Shown piece by piece: positions 8,306-16,495 of a stretch of 64,000 bases of DNA. Each line of letters starts with the position of its first letter. Within the stretch, counting starts at the first letter, position 1. The stretch is from VRUE01 sp963816785 (lineage in GTDB: Bacteria > Actinomycetota > Thermoleophilia > Solirubrobacterales > 70-9). The stretch is from NCBI GenBank assembly GCA_963816785.1, contig CAWFLL010000004.1, positions 806,001 through 870,000 on the forward strand. The letters are read 5' to 3'. Under the pieces are notes generated by a model that saw nothing but the letters and a program-made list of their open reading frames with translations, searched no databases and was not told the origin of the DNA. The position numbers were made by a program, and so were the translations under genes.

Positions 8306-8638
8306 TCAGCTCCCTCCCTCCGGGGGGTCGGTGTCGGTCAGTTCCTCCTTCAAAGCCCAGCCCACGGCGACTCCGACCATCATCCCCATCCTCGCCTCCT
8401 CGGCGAGCAGGGACCTGACGGCGGTGATCCGCTCGTCAGGATCGGGAACGGTGGCCGCCCTCAACGCCTCGGCCTCGTGCGACTCGCCGAACCATCCGCC
8501 CTCGGCCATCGCGGCCGCCAGCACCCGCTGAAGGTCCGGCGCAGCCCGCGCCACGATCGTCTCAGCCTCGGCGAAGCGCTCCGCGTCGGTCAGCCGCTCG
8601 ATCGCGGCGCTGAGCCGCTCAGGGTCCTCGTGCGCCAT
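8306..8638 (-). CDS. Hypothetical helical protein coupled to UPF0173 hydrolase
   Basis: 110 residues, acidic and Ala-rich, predicted mostly alpha-helical, with no domain I recognise. Residues such as ERLTDAERFAEAETIVARAAPDLQRVL suggest two amphipathic helices, and a Gly-rich near-hydrophobic stretch MGMMVGVAVGWAL lies near the C-terminus. The ATG overlaps the stop codon of an upstream 22-codon frame (TGATG), which decides the start. A GTG one codon earlier is less likely. The gene ends immediately before the hydrolase ATG, so it is probably an accessory of that enzyme, but its function is unknown. Confidence 0.7.
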   Translation of the reverse strand: MAHEDPERLSAAIERLTDAERFAEAETIVARAAPDLQRVLAAAMAEGGWFGESHEAEALRAATVPDPDERITAVRSLLAEEARMGMMVGVAVGWALKEELTDTDPPEGGS

Positions 8639-8706
8639 CACAACTTTTCGTGCTTCGCTCGCTGCGCGAAGAACCAGAAGTGCACGCTTGCTCGCTCCGC
8701 ACTCAT
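8638..8706 (-). CDS. Conserved 22-codon leader frame (MSAERA family, copy A)
   Basis: An open frame of 22 codons that starts MSAERA, keeps V8, W11, R16-A17-K18 and L22, and ends TGA overlapping the next gene's ATG (TGATG). Two other copies occur at 16396-16467 and 45801-45869 in the same relation to the next gene. A -10-like TAGTCT lies 7 bases before the ATG, overlapping the stop codon of the upstream rhomboid-like gene, so the transcript may be leaderless. There is no clear Shine-Dalgarno for either frame. It could be a translated leader peptide that controls the hypothetical/UPF0173 pair, or a dispersed repeat. Translation has not been shown. Confidence 0.5.
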   Translation of the reverse strand: MSAERASVHFWFFAQRAKHEKL

Positions 8707-8716
8707 CCAGGCCAGA

Positions 8717-9484
8717 CTATTCCGATGGGCGCAGGGCCGAGGCGGCGAGCCCGGCCAGGCCGCCGACTAAGCCTCCCGCCAGGCCGGCGAAGACATCGGC
8801 GCTCGACTCGAAGACCGGCAGCAGCAGCACCACGGCGGCAGCGACGGCGACCCCGACGAGGTCGTACTCCTGGGCGATCGACCGATGGGCCTCGACCCGA
8901 CGGATCGCGAACCAGGCGGTGATCGCGCCGAGCGCCATCCCGTTGCCGCCCCCGATCAGGGCGAACTCGCCTTCTGCGTCGGCGATGCCCGCCGCTGCCA
9001 ACATCCCCAGCGAGCCGCAGGCGAGCAGCAGGACCGTGACGGCGACGCTGCCGAGGCGCCGCTCCACCCCGCCCGCGAAGATCACCAGGGCGATGGCGAC
9101 GACGAACAGATAGCCGACGTCGACGTAGGCGAACGGGGCGCTGAAGAGCCGCCACCACTCGCCGCCGAGCGGGACGGTCAGCCCGCCCACCTCCGCCAGC
9201 GAGGCGCCGGTCGCCTTCTGCACGATCAGTAGCAGCGCCGAGCCGGCGATCGCGGCGCCTGTGGCATAGGGGCGGTCGGTGGCGGCTCCGGCGGCGCGGC
9301 TCCGCAGCCTGCTGCGCAGCCGCGCGGCGCGGCGTCGCGGTCTTGCCTCGAGCGCGCCGCCGCGACGCTCCAGCTTCGGGGCCCGCTTGCGCAGCCGCGC
9401 TCCGCAGTAGGGGCACTCGGTGACGTAGGGACTGACCTCGGAACCGCAGTTCTTGCAGATGACGCTGAGCTCAGTCTCACTCAT
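8717..9484 (-). CDS. Inactive rhomboid-family membrane protein with N-terminal zinc ribbon
   Basis: 255 residues. The N-terminus has a zinc ribbon (C10-x2-C13 and C24-x2-C27), followed by a basic Arg-rich linker and about six membrane segments from residue 75 on. The rhomboid L1-loop WR motif is present (W111-R112 in GEWWRLFSAPF). The catalytic GxSG motif has become GGNG (N181 in the Ser place), and the second dyad position, normally His in an HxxGxxxG helix, is Gly (G234 in GLAGGLVG). Both catalytic residues are therefore missing. A longer in-frame extension exists upstream, but the ATG at the CKNC ribbon is the natural start. It diverges from the aldolase gene. Confidence 0.75.
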   Translation of the reverse strand: MSETELSVICKNCGSEVSPYVTECPYCGARLRKRAPKLERRGGALEARPRRRAARLRSRLRSRAAGAATDRPYATGAAIAGSALLLIVQKATGASLAEVGGLTVPLGGEWWRLFSAPFAYVDVGYLFVVAIALVIFAGGVERRLGSVAVTVLLLACGSLGMLAAAGIADAEGEFALIGGGNGMALGAITAWFAIRRVEAHRSIAQEYDLVGVAVAAAVVLLLPVFESSADVFAGLAGGLVGGLAGLAASALRPSE

Positions 9485-9584
9485 AGATATCGAGGATAAC
9501 CGGCCCGTCTTTGCCTGCCCACGGCCCCAGTCCGGTGCCATACTGCCAAGGCACACGAATTCGGACACCCGAGGAGGAATCAGC

Positions 9585-10505
9585 GTGGAGTTGAAGACCC
9601 TGACCGAGCAGAAATCGCTGCTGGCCGAGCTGGCCCCCGGCAAACGGACCCGGCTGCGGAGGCTGCTGTTCGAGTTCGGCCCCGGAAACGGCACCTTGAT
9701 GCTGCTCCCGATCGACCAGGGCATCGAGCACGGGCCGCGCGACTTCTTCCCCAACCCGGCCTCCAAGGACCCCGACTACCAGTTCCGGCTCGCGGCCGAG
9801 GCGGGCTACTCGGCGCTCGCCTGCCAGATCGGGATGGCGAGCAAGTACTACCCGGACTACGCCGGCCAGGTACCGCTGATCCTCAAGGTCAACGGCAAGA
9901 CCGACATCCCGTCCTCTGCCAAGGCCTTCTCGACCTGCAACGCGAGCGTCGAGGACGCGGTGCGGCTCGGAGCCGACGCAGTCGGCTACACGCTCTACGT
10001 CGGCTCGCCCCGCCAGGACGAGGACCTCGCCCAGCTGCGAGGCGTGCGTCAGGACTGCGATCGCTACGGGATGCCGCTGATCGTCTGGTCATATCCGCGC
10101 GGCGAGGCGATCGACGCCAAGGGCGGCGCCACCTCCTTCTACGCGATCGACTACGCGGCCCGGATGGCGATGGAGATGGGTGCCGACGTGGTCAAGCTCA
10201 ACATGCCGAAGATCGATCCCACCAAGGACAAGGACGCGCAGCCGCCCTACGACGAGATGGAGGTCGACGAGGCGGAGGCGATCCGCCAGTGCGTCGAGTC
10301 CGCCGGGCGCTCTCTGGTGGTCCTCTCGGGCGGCTCCAGGGTCGATGACGAGACCGTCCTCACCCACACCCGCGAGATCATGGAGGCCGGCGGCAGCGGC
10401 GTCATCTTCGGCCGCAACGTCTGGCAGCGCGAGTGGAGCGAGGCGCTGGAGATAATCGCCCAGATCAAGGAGACCCTGCTCTCCAGCGTTCGCCGCATCC
10501 CGTAG
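9585..10505 (+). CDS. Class I fructose-bisphosphate aldolase (DhnA/FbaB archaeal type)
   Basis: 306 residues of the DhnA/FbaB aldolase family, a TIM barrel that cleaves fructose 1,6-bisphosphate through a lysine Schiff base. MLLPIDQGIEHGP near residue 37 is the family hallmark, and the Schiff-base Lys is expected in DVVKLNMPKID. The phosphate-binding loop VLSGGSRVDD and the terminal GVIFGRNVWQR are intact. The start is GTG at 9585 with a strong GAGGAGG seven bases upstream; an in-frame ATG further upstream lies inside the divergent promoter region. With enolase at 15 kb this is the second glycolytic gene in the window. Some homologues act on other keto-sugars, so the substrate is inferred. 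Confidence 0.9.
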   Translation: MELKTLTEQKSLLAELAPGKRTRLRRLLFEFGPGNGTLMLLPIDQGIEHGPRDFFPNPASKDPDYQFRLAAEAGYSALACQIGMASKYYPDYAGQVPLILKVNGKTDIPSSAKAFSTCNASVEDAVRLGADAVGYTLYVGSPRQDEDLAQLRGVRQDCDRYGMPLIVWSYPRGEAIDAKGGATSFYAIDYAARMAMEMGADVVKLNMPKIDPTKDKDAQPPYDEMEVDEAEAIRQCVESAGRSLVVLSGGSRVDDETVLTHTREIMEAGGSGVIFGRNVWQREWSEALEIIAQIKETLLSSVRRIP

Positions 10506-10544
10506 CGCCGGGCAGAAGTCGAGCGGCTCCGCGCTTTGGTCCAG

Positions 10545-11045
10545 ATGAGGCCTGAGTGGATCGGGAGCGCGGTTCTGCTGGCGGTGCTGGCTCTGCTGAT
10601 CCTGCGGCCCTGGGAGGAGGACTCCAACGCGGGGCCCGCGTCGGCGACCGCGACGGTTACGCGGGTCGTCGATGGCGACACCGTCGAGGCGCGGATCGGC
10701 GGCAAGATCGAGGATGTCCGCCTGATCGGGGTCGACACGCCGGAGACCGTGAAGCCCGGAACTCCCGTGCAGTGCTTCGGCCCCCGTGCCTCCCGCTTCA
10801 CACACGAGCTGCTCGAGGGTCGCAGCGTGCGGTTCGTATTCGGCGTCGAGCGGCGCGATCAGTATCGGCGCCTGCTCGCCTATGCACACCTCGGGGACCG
10901 CTTCGTCAACGCGATCCTGGTGCGCCGCGGCCTTGCCCGGACGCTGACGATCTCTCCCAACGATCGCTATGCGCCGCTCCTGCGGCAGCTCGAGATCGAG
11001 GCGGCGCGCGCCGGCCGCGGGCTGTGGGGCGCCTGTTCTCCGTAG
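10545..11045 (+). CDS. Thermonuclease-like (SNase) nuclease with N-terminal membrane anchor or signal
   Basis: 166 residues. A hydrophobic N-terminal segment (IGSAVLLAVLALLIL) is followed by a staphylococcal-nuclease OB-fold: ATVTRVVDGDTVEAR, then the calcium/catalytic segment RLIGVDTPET, the Glu/Arg pair around GVERRDQYRRLLAY, and the late GRGLWGAC. The catalytic Arg, Asp, Glu and second Arg are all present, so activity is likely. The protein probably works on DNA or RNA outside the cytoplasmic membrane. An in-frame TTG three codons earlier is a weaker start. It lies 39 bases after the aldolase gene and could share its transcript. Confidence 0.85.
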   Translation: MRPEWIGSAVLLAVLALLILRPWEEDSNAGPASATATVTRVVDGDTVEARIGGKIEDVRLIGVDTPETVKPGTPVQCFGPRASRFTHELLEGRSVRFVFGVERRDQYRRLLAYAHLGDRFVNAILVRRGLARTLTISPNDRYAPLLRQLEIEAARAGRGLWGACSP

Positions 11046-11152
11046 GGGCCGTACCCACATCACGCCTGGCAAGAGTTCGTGCGATTCGCCACTTCACTCC
11101 GCTGCAACGACTCCTGCACCTCTGCTACGGTCATCCGCAGGCGGGCCAGGAG

Positions 11153-11170
11153 GTCCTCACAGGTGAGGAC
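11153..11170. promoter_or_regulatory. Perfect palindrome before a small membrane protein gene
   Basis: GTCCTCAC-AG-GTGAGGAC: 8-base perfect arms with a 2-base centre, ending 20 bases before the ATG of the 79-residue membrane protein. The short spacer favours a dimeric repressor or activator site over an RNA hairpin. No regulator gene is adjacent. Confidence 0.5.
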
Positions 11171-11190
11171 GGCCGCCCTGCCGACTAGCT

Positions 11191-11430
11191 ATGCGAATGC
11201 GTCAGAGCATCTCCCAGTTCGAGGTCGCCTTCGAACAGGAGACCACGTTGGAGCGCCGCCGGCGCGAGCAACTGCGCCGCCGGGCCGCGAACCGCTCGCG
11301 CGAGCGCCGGATCACCCGCAACGAGCAGCAGGGCAAGGTGCGGTTCAGCGTTCTCGCCGTCTGCCTCACGGTGACCGTCGTGGTCGTGATCGTCGCGATG
11401 TTCGAGGCTCTCTCGTTCCTGATGGCCTAG
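11191..11430 (+). CDS. Small single-pass membrane protein with basic coiled region
   Basis: 79 residues. The first half is strongly charged (TLERRRREQLRRRAANRSRERR) and likely a helical cytoplasmic segment. The second half is one hydrophobic helix of about 22 residues (FSVLAVCLTVTVVVVIVAM) with a short tail. The layout resembles FtsL/FtsB-like or other small bitopic proteins, but no family signature is present. Codon use is like its neighbours, and a palindrome lies just upstream. I do not recognise a function. Confidence 0.6.
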   Translation: MRMRQSISQFEVAFEQETTLERRRREQLRRRAANRSRERRITRNEQQGKVRFSVLAVCLTVTVVVVIVAMFEALSFLMA

Positions 11431-11499
11431 AGCTTGATTTTGATCACCCACGCAGCGGATCAGCGGCCCGCCCCCGCTCTTGAATAGACTCGCGCGCCG

Positions 11500-12102
11500 A
11501 TGGCCCGACGCTCACTGAAGCCACAGCTCAACCAGATCCGCGCCTGGGTCCGCCAGGGGCGGACCGACGCCTGGATCGCGCACCAGCTCGAAGTCACAGC
11601 GACCGAGCTGCGCGAGTTTCGCAAGCAGCACGACCTGACCCCCGACGAGAACGACGCGGGCTCGCAGGAAGTCGACCTCCGCGACGAGATCGAGGCCGAG
11701 GTCGAGGCGGCCACCGCGGAAGCCCAGGCCGAGGAGGCCGAGGAGGAGGCTGCCGAGGCCGAGGAGGCCGAGGAGGAGGCTGCCGAGGCCGATGGGGCCG
11801 AGGAGGAGGCTGCCGAGGCCGATGAGGACGGGGAGGAGACCGAGGGCGCCGAGAGCGAGGCCCGCCCAAGGCGGCGGCGCCGCCGGGGGCGCCGCGGCGG
11901 TCGCGGCAGGCGCAAAGAGCTCGAGGGGACCTTCGACCACGGCGAGACCGACGGCTACGGGCTGTGGCTCGACGCCTCGATCAAAGACAACCCTGTCTAT
12001 CTCGAGCACTGGGCGGGGAAGCGTGAGATCACGGTCCGGGTCGACCCGGACCAGATCGTGATCCGCCGCGCCGGCGCCGACGAGCCCGACGACGACGAGT
12101 AG
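11500..12102 (+). CDS. Hypothetical protein with acidic repeats and an Arg-rich block
   Basis: 200 residues in three parts. Residues 1-45 look like a small helix-turn-helix (LNQIRAWVRQGRTDAWIAHQ then LEVTATELREFRKQ). Residues 58-125 are almost only Glu, Ala and Asp, built from 10-residue units, followed by a basic block RRRRRRGRRGGRGRR. The C-terminal 60 residues form a separate beta-rich segment (YGLWLDASIKDNPVYLEHW, ITVRVDPDQIVIRR). The charge segregation and N-terminal fold suggest a nucleic-acid-associated protein, but this is inference. It converges with the next gene, six bases away. Confidence 0.65.
   Translation: MARRSLKPQLNQIRAWVRQGRTDAWIAHQLEVTATELREFRKQHDLTPDENDAGSQEVDLRDEIEAEVEAATAEAQAEEAEEEAAEAEEAEEEAAEADGAEEEAAEADEDGEETEGAESEARPRRRRRRGRRGGRGRRKELEGTFDHGETDGYGLWLDASIKDNPVYLEHWAGKREITVRVDPDQIVIRRAGADEPDDDE
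11731..11820 (+). repeat. Three tandem 30-base units inside a coding region
   Basis: Three consecutive 30-base units encode the acidic decapeptide EEAEEEAAEA. Units one and two are identical and the third begins with GATGGG in place of GAGGAG. The repeat keeps the reading frame. Such arrays tend to change copy number between strains. Confidence 0.85.
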
Positions 12103-12108
12103 CCGGCC

Positions 12109-12435
12109 TCAGCGGATCAGCTCGCGGCCGCCGGCAAAGTCGCCGGCCTTTCGCAGGTAGGTCCAGAAGGCGGCATCGACCAGCGACTGCGGGTCCGTCT
12201 CCAGGCCCGGGGCGGCATCCTGGGCGATCCGGACATACCGATCGGTTCCCTGCGCATAGAGCTCGGCCAGCTCGGCGGCGCGGAAGGTCGGGCCGATCAG
12301 GCGCCGCAGCTCCTCGTGGACCCCGGCCACGAGGAGGTCGGCGCGGCGCCGCTCGGCGGGCTGGTCGCGCAGCCCATCCAGGACCCGCCAGCCCTCCTCC
12401 CACTGGAAGAGCCCGTTCTCGAGTGAATATTCCAT
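12109..12435 (-). CDS. Conserved-looking hypothetical protein
   Basis: 108 residues, soluble and helical, with no membrane segment. The N-terminus (EYSLENGLFQWEEGWRVLD) and a Trp/Arg-rich C-terminal helix (SLVDAAFWTYLRKAGDF) suggest a compact four-helix fold. I do not recognise a family. The second of two adjacent ATG codons is chosen; this does not change the interpretation. It lies between the convergent acidic-repeat gene and the large membrane protein gene, 27 bases from the latter on the same strand. Confidence 0.6.
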   Translation of the reverse strand: MEYSLENGLFQWEEGWRVLDGLRDQPAERRRADLLVAGVHEELRRLIGPTFRAAELAELYAQGTDRYVRIAQDAAPGLETDPQSLVDAAFWTYLRKAGDFAGGRELIR

Positions 12436-12462
12436 CACGACGACATTACCCAGCAGCGCCGG

Positions 12463-14676
12463 TCATGACACCGGCTGCTGCGGAATCCTGCGGAGGGGCG
12501 CGTTCGCCGGCCCGCACCCATCCGGGTCGAGTCCCCCGCGCACGCGCCACACCGTCACCCCTCCGTTGCGGCTGATCGGTTCGACTCCCGCATCTCCGCG
12601 CAGCCAGGCGGCCTCGGGCGAGCGGACAGGCTCGTCCGGGTGGATGTAGTTGAGGAAGGGCGCAGTCACCAGGTAATCGAGCTCGGCGGCGTTGACGGCG
12701 GCGCGGAACTCGCGGCAGGTCGGGATCGCGTTGAAGGCGCCGTGCGGTCCCGTGACGCCAAGGTAGCGGACGCGATTCGAGAGATCGGTCCCGTAGAAGC
12801 CGTACCCGAGGAAGCCGGCCGAGGTGCCGGCGAGGCCGATGTTGGCATCACCTGTATCCCGCGCCCAGACGTAGGCCGGGTCGAGATCCATCCCCGGGAT
12901 CTCCGAGCCCGGCCCGAAACGGTCGCCGAGATAGTGCCGCTGGACCGGATAGGAGATCGCGACGACGACGAGGGCGAGGACGGCGAACGCCCCGGCCACT
13001 GCTCCCCGAGACGCGGATCGGCGCGCCAATCCGTACAGGAGGGCGGCCGGGATCAGCACCGCCAGCACCGCCACCAGCAGCCCGAAGAGGCGAGCGGGAT
13101 CGCGCAGCACGGCATCTGCTCGGTCGGTGAGGACGAGCACTGCGAGGAGGACTCCGAGGGCCACCCACTGGCGCCGCTCCCCCTCCAGGCCGCGGGCGAG
13201 CGGCAGCAGCGCCGCTCCCGCCAGCAGCGCCGGAAGCGCAAAGCGGATGTTGATGGCGAAGCCGACCGGCGCGCCCTCCGCGCCGGCGGCGCCGAGCGGG
13301 GTGACCAGGTAGGCGAGGATCCCGACCAGCACCACCGCCCCGCTCCAGCGCAGGACCCTGTCCCCGCCCCACAGCAGCGCCAGGGCGGCGCCGACAATCG
13401 CGCCGCCGACGACCAGCGGCCACAGCACGCCGAACGCGTTCTCGAGGCCGGGGCCGAAGTACTCGCGCCAGACTCCGGTGTCGGTCGCGTAGTGGAGGAT
13501 GCTGAAGTCGGGCCGGCCCGATTGCAGCCGCTCCGGGTGCGGCAGGCTGATCGGGCCGAGGTGTTCGACCCGTGGCAGGGGGTTGCCGGTGGCGACCAGG
13601 TTGCGCAGGTACCAGAACCCGCCCGCGGCGAGGGCCGGGAGGAACCACCAGCCGGCTGCGGCCCAACGCCTGCCAGCCGGCGCCAGGGCGATCACGGCGA
13701 TGCTGAGCGCGGCCGCCATCGCCAGGGCCGTCACCTTGGTGCCGACTGCGAGACCGACTGCGAGCCCCGCGGCGGCCAGCGGCCAACCGGGGGGCACGGC
13801 GCGGCCCCTGCCGCTCGCCGAGGCGTTGAGGAGGATCGCGATCGCGGCCAGGATCAGCGCCGCGGCGGCGAGGTCGTTCTTCGCCGCGCCCGGCTCGCGC
13901 ACGACCAGGGTGTGGCACTCGAGGATGATCGCGGCGGCGGCGACGCAGAGCGGGCCCCGCCCATAGGGCCGCCCGATGCACCAGGCGGCGAGGAAGGCCA
14001 CGGCCAACCAGCCGAAGTTGAGGAACAGCGAGAGCGTGTCCCGCTCGGTGAGCAGGATCCCGACCCCGTGCAGCAACTCCGAGTTTTGGGGATAGAACCA
14101 GTTGGTGAGGACCGTCTCGGTGTGGTGGAAGCCGGTGACGGAGTGGCTCTTGGCGATCTCGGCCGCGTACGGCATGTGGTACCAGAGCGAGTCGAAGTTG
14201 AAGATGCCGCGGTCCAGAGCGTCCTTCGTCGTCAGGCCCCAGTGCGCAAACACGACCGCGATCACGCCGACCGTGATCACGATCAGCAATAGCTCTGCGC
14301 CGCGGGTCCTGTCGTCGGTGGAGGGGGGCGCTGTGAACGAGGGCGTCCTCGGCCCCCCTCCACCGACACCACCCGCGGCAGAAAGCTCCTGGTGAGCCGG
14401 TTCACCCTCGGACGTACGCGTCCAGCTGTACATCCCCACGGCCAGCAAGAGGGATGAGGCCACAAGGGTCCAGGCGTTGAGGAGGCTCACAACCCCCAAC
14501 AGCTCGGAGAGCCAGATCAAAATCGCCACGGCGAGGATCGCCTCGACGAGGCGGGCGGGGGCGCCGTGCCAGTCGGAGAGCAGGCGGCCGCGGAGGCGGA
14601 CCGCGCTGAAGCCGATCGAGAGGACCACGGCGGCCAGCAGTGCGGTGCTGAGGAGGTAGGTGCCGGCGCCGATCAC
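12463..14676 (-). CDS. Large polytopic membrane protein, glycosyltransferase-like (GT-C fold)
   Basis: 737 residues with about 12 hydrophobic helices spread over the first 560 residues and a soluble C-terminal part. The pattern, with an acidic residue in the first outer loop (NFDSLWYHMPYAAEIAKSHS) and a following FHHTETVLTNWFYPQNSELLH segment, resembles GT-C polyprenyl-phosphate-dependent glycosyltransferases of the ArnT/mannosyltransferase kind. No family-defining motif can be claimed. It would transfer a sugar from a lipid carrier on the outer face of the membrane. It follows ftsB by 25 bases on the same strand. Confidence 0.65.
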   Translation of the reverse strand: MIGAGTYLLSTALLAAVVLSIGFSAVRLRGRLLSDWHGAPARLVEAILAVAILIWLSELLGVVSLLNAWTLVASSLLLAVGMYSWTRTSEGEPAHQELSAAGGVGGGGPRTPSFTAPPSTDDRTRGAELLLIVITVGVIAVVFAHWGLTTKDALDRGIFNFDSLWYHMPYAAEIAKSHSVTGFHHTETVLTNWFYPQNSELLHGVGILLTERDTLSLFLNFGWLAVAFLAAWCIGRPYGRGPLCVAAAAIILECHTLVVREPGAAKNDLAAAALILAAIAILLNASASGRGRAVPPGWPLAAAGLAVGLAVGTKVTALAMAAALSIAVIALAPAGRRWAAAGWWFLPALAAGGFWYLRNLVATGNPLPRVEHLGPISLPHPERLQSGRPDFSILHYATDTGVWREYFGPGLENAFGVLWPLVVGGAIVGAALALLWGGDRVLRWSGAVVLVGILAYLVTPLGAAGAEGAPVGFAINIRFALPALLAGAALLPLARGLEGERRQWVALGVLLAVLVLTDRADAVLRDPARLFGLLVAVLAVLIPAALLYGLARRSASRGAVAGAFAVLALVVVAISYPVQRHYLGDRFGPGSEIPGMDLDPAYVWARDTGDANIGLAGTSAGFLGYGFYGTDLSNRVRYLGVTGPHGAFNAIPTCREFRAAVNAAELDYLVTAPFLNYIHPDEPVRSPEAAWLRGDAGVEPISRNGGVTVWRVRGGLDPDGCGPANAPLRRIPQQPVS

Positions 14677-14701
14677 CGGGTGGTGCTCGGTGGAGGGTCG
14701 G

Positions 14702-15067
14702 TCAGGGCTTCAGGTCCCGGACCACCAGTGGCCGCTCGCCCGCCTCGACCAAGCCCTGGGCGCGGGCCCTGCGGCCGATGGCGACCGGGTCGTCCGCGGA
14801 CTGGACGCGGCGATGCAGGCGCTTGTTCTCCGCCAGCATTTCGTGCAGCTCGGCTTTCGCCGCCGTGGTGGCGGTATAGGTCTTGACCAGGTCGATCGCC
14901 GGGTTCAGGTAGGAGTAGAGGACGGCGGCCAGGACCAGGGTGAGGGCGATGCGGCCGACGCGGTCCCACTGGATCCGGCTGGGACCGCGCCGAGCGGCGG
15001 GCCTGCGCCGAGCGGTTGGGCGACGACGCCGTGCGGTCGTCCTCCCCGCCTGGGCGCGCGCTGCCAT
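14702..15067 (-). CDS. ftsB: Septum formation initiator, FtsB/DivIC family
   Basis: 121 residues: an Arg-rich cytoplasmic N-terminus, one membrane helix (IALTLVLAAVLYSYLN, about residues 40-56), and an outer coiled coil (TTAAKAELHEMLAENKRLHRRV) ending with the DivIC-type tail (DDPVAIGRRARAQGLVEAGE, matching the usual P-x-x-hE-x-x-AR). FtsB joins FtsL and FtsQ at the division site and activates septal peptidoglycan synthesis. The position just after enolase is the standard actinobacterial arrangement (eno-ftsB), with 33 bases between the genes. Confidence 0.9.
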   Translation of the reverse strand: MAARAQAGRTTARRRRPTARRRPAARRGPSRIQWDRVGRIALTLVLAAVLYSYLNPAIDLVKTYTATTAAKAELHEMLAENKRLHRRVQSADDPVAIGRRARAQGLVEAGERPLVVRDLKP

Positions 15068-15100
15068 ACCCGGTGCTACGCGGCCGGGCCCCGCATTCCT

Positions 15101-16395
<1,295 letters not shown>

Positions 16396-16399
<4 letters not shown>

Positions 16400-16467
16400 G
16401 GCAGAGGATCGCGCTTCGCTCGCTGCACGAAGAACCAGATATGGACGTTTGCTCGCTCCGCGCTCAT
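16396..16467 (-). CDS. Conserved 23-codon leader frame (MSAERA family, copy B) before enolase
   Basis: This frame starts MSAERA, keeps V8, W11, R16-A17-K18 and L22, has Phe at 12 and 13, and ends one codon later than the other copies. Its TGA overlaps the enolase ATG (ATGA, 4 bases). A TACACT hexamer lies 9 bases before its ATG, in the 28-base gap after the SurA-like gene, and would give a leaderless transcript. No Shine-Dalgarno precedes enolase itself, so coupling could be how enolase is translated. The alternative is a dispersed DNA repeat. Expression is not known. Confidence 0.5.
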
Positions 16468-16476
16468 GGCTGCGGC

Positions 16477-16482
16477 AGTGTA
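16477..16482 (-). promoter_or_regulatory. Candidate -10 element for the enolase leader transcript
   Basis: TACACT (TANNNT type) lies 9 bases before the leader-frame ATG. The same spacing (6-9 bases) is found for TAGTCT at 8714-8719 and TAGCCT at 45789-45794 before the other two copies. No convincing -35 box is visible, as is common for GC-rich actinobacterial promoters. Confidence 0.4.
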
Positions 16483-16495
16483 TTGCCGCCCGGGA

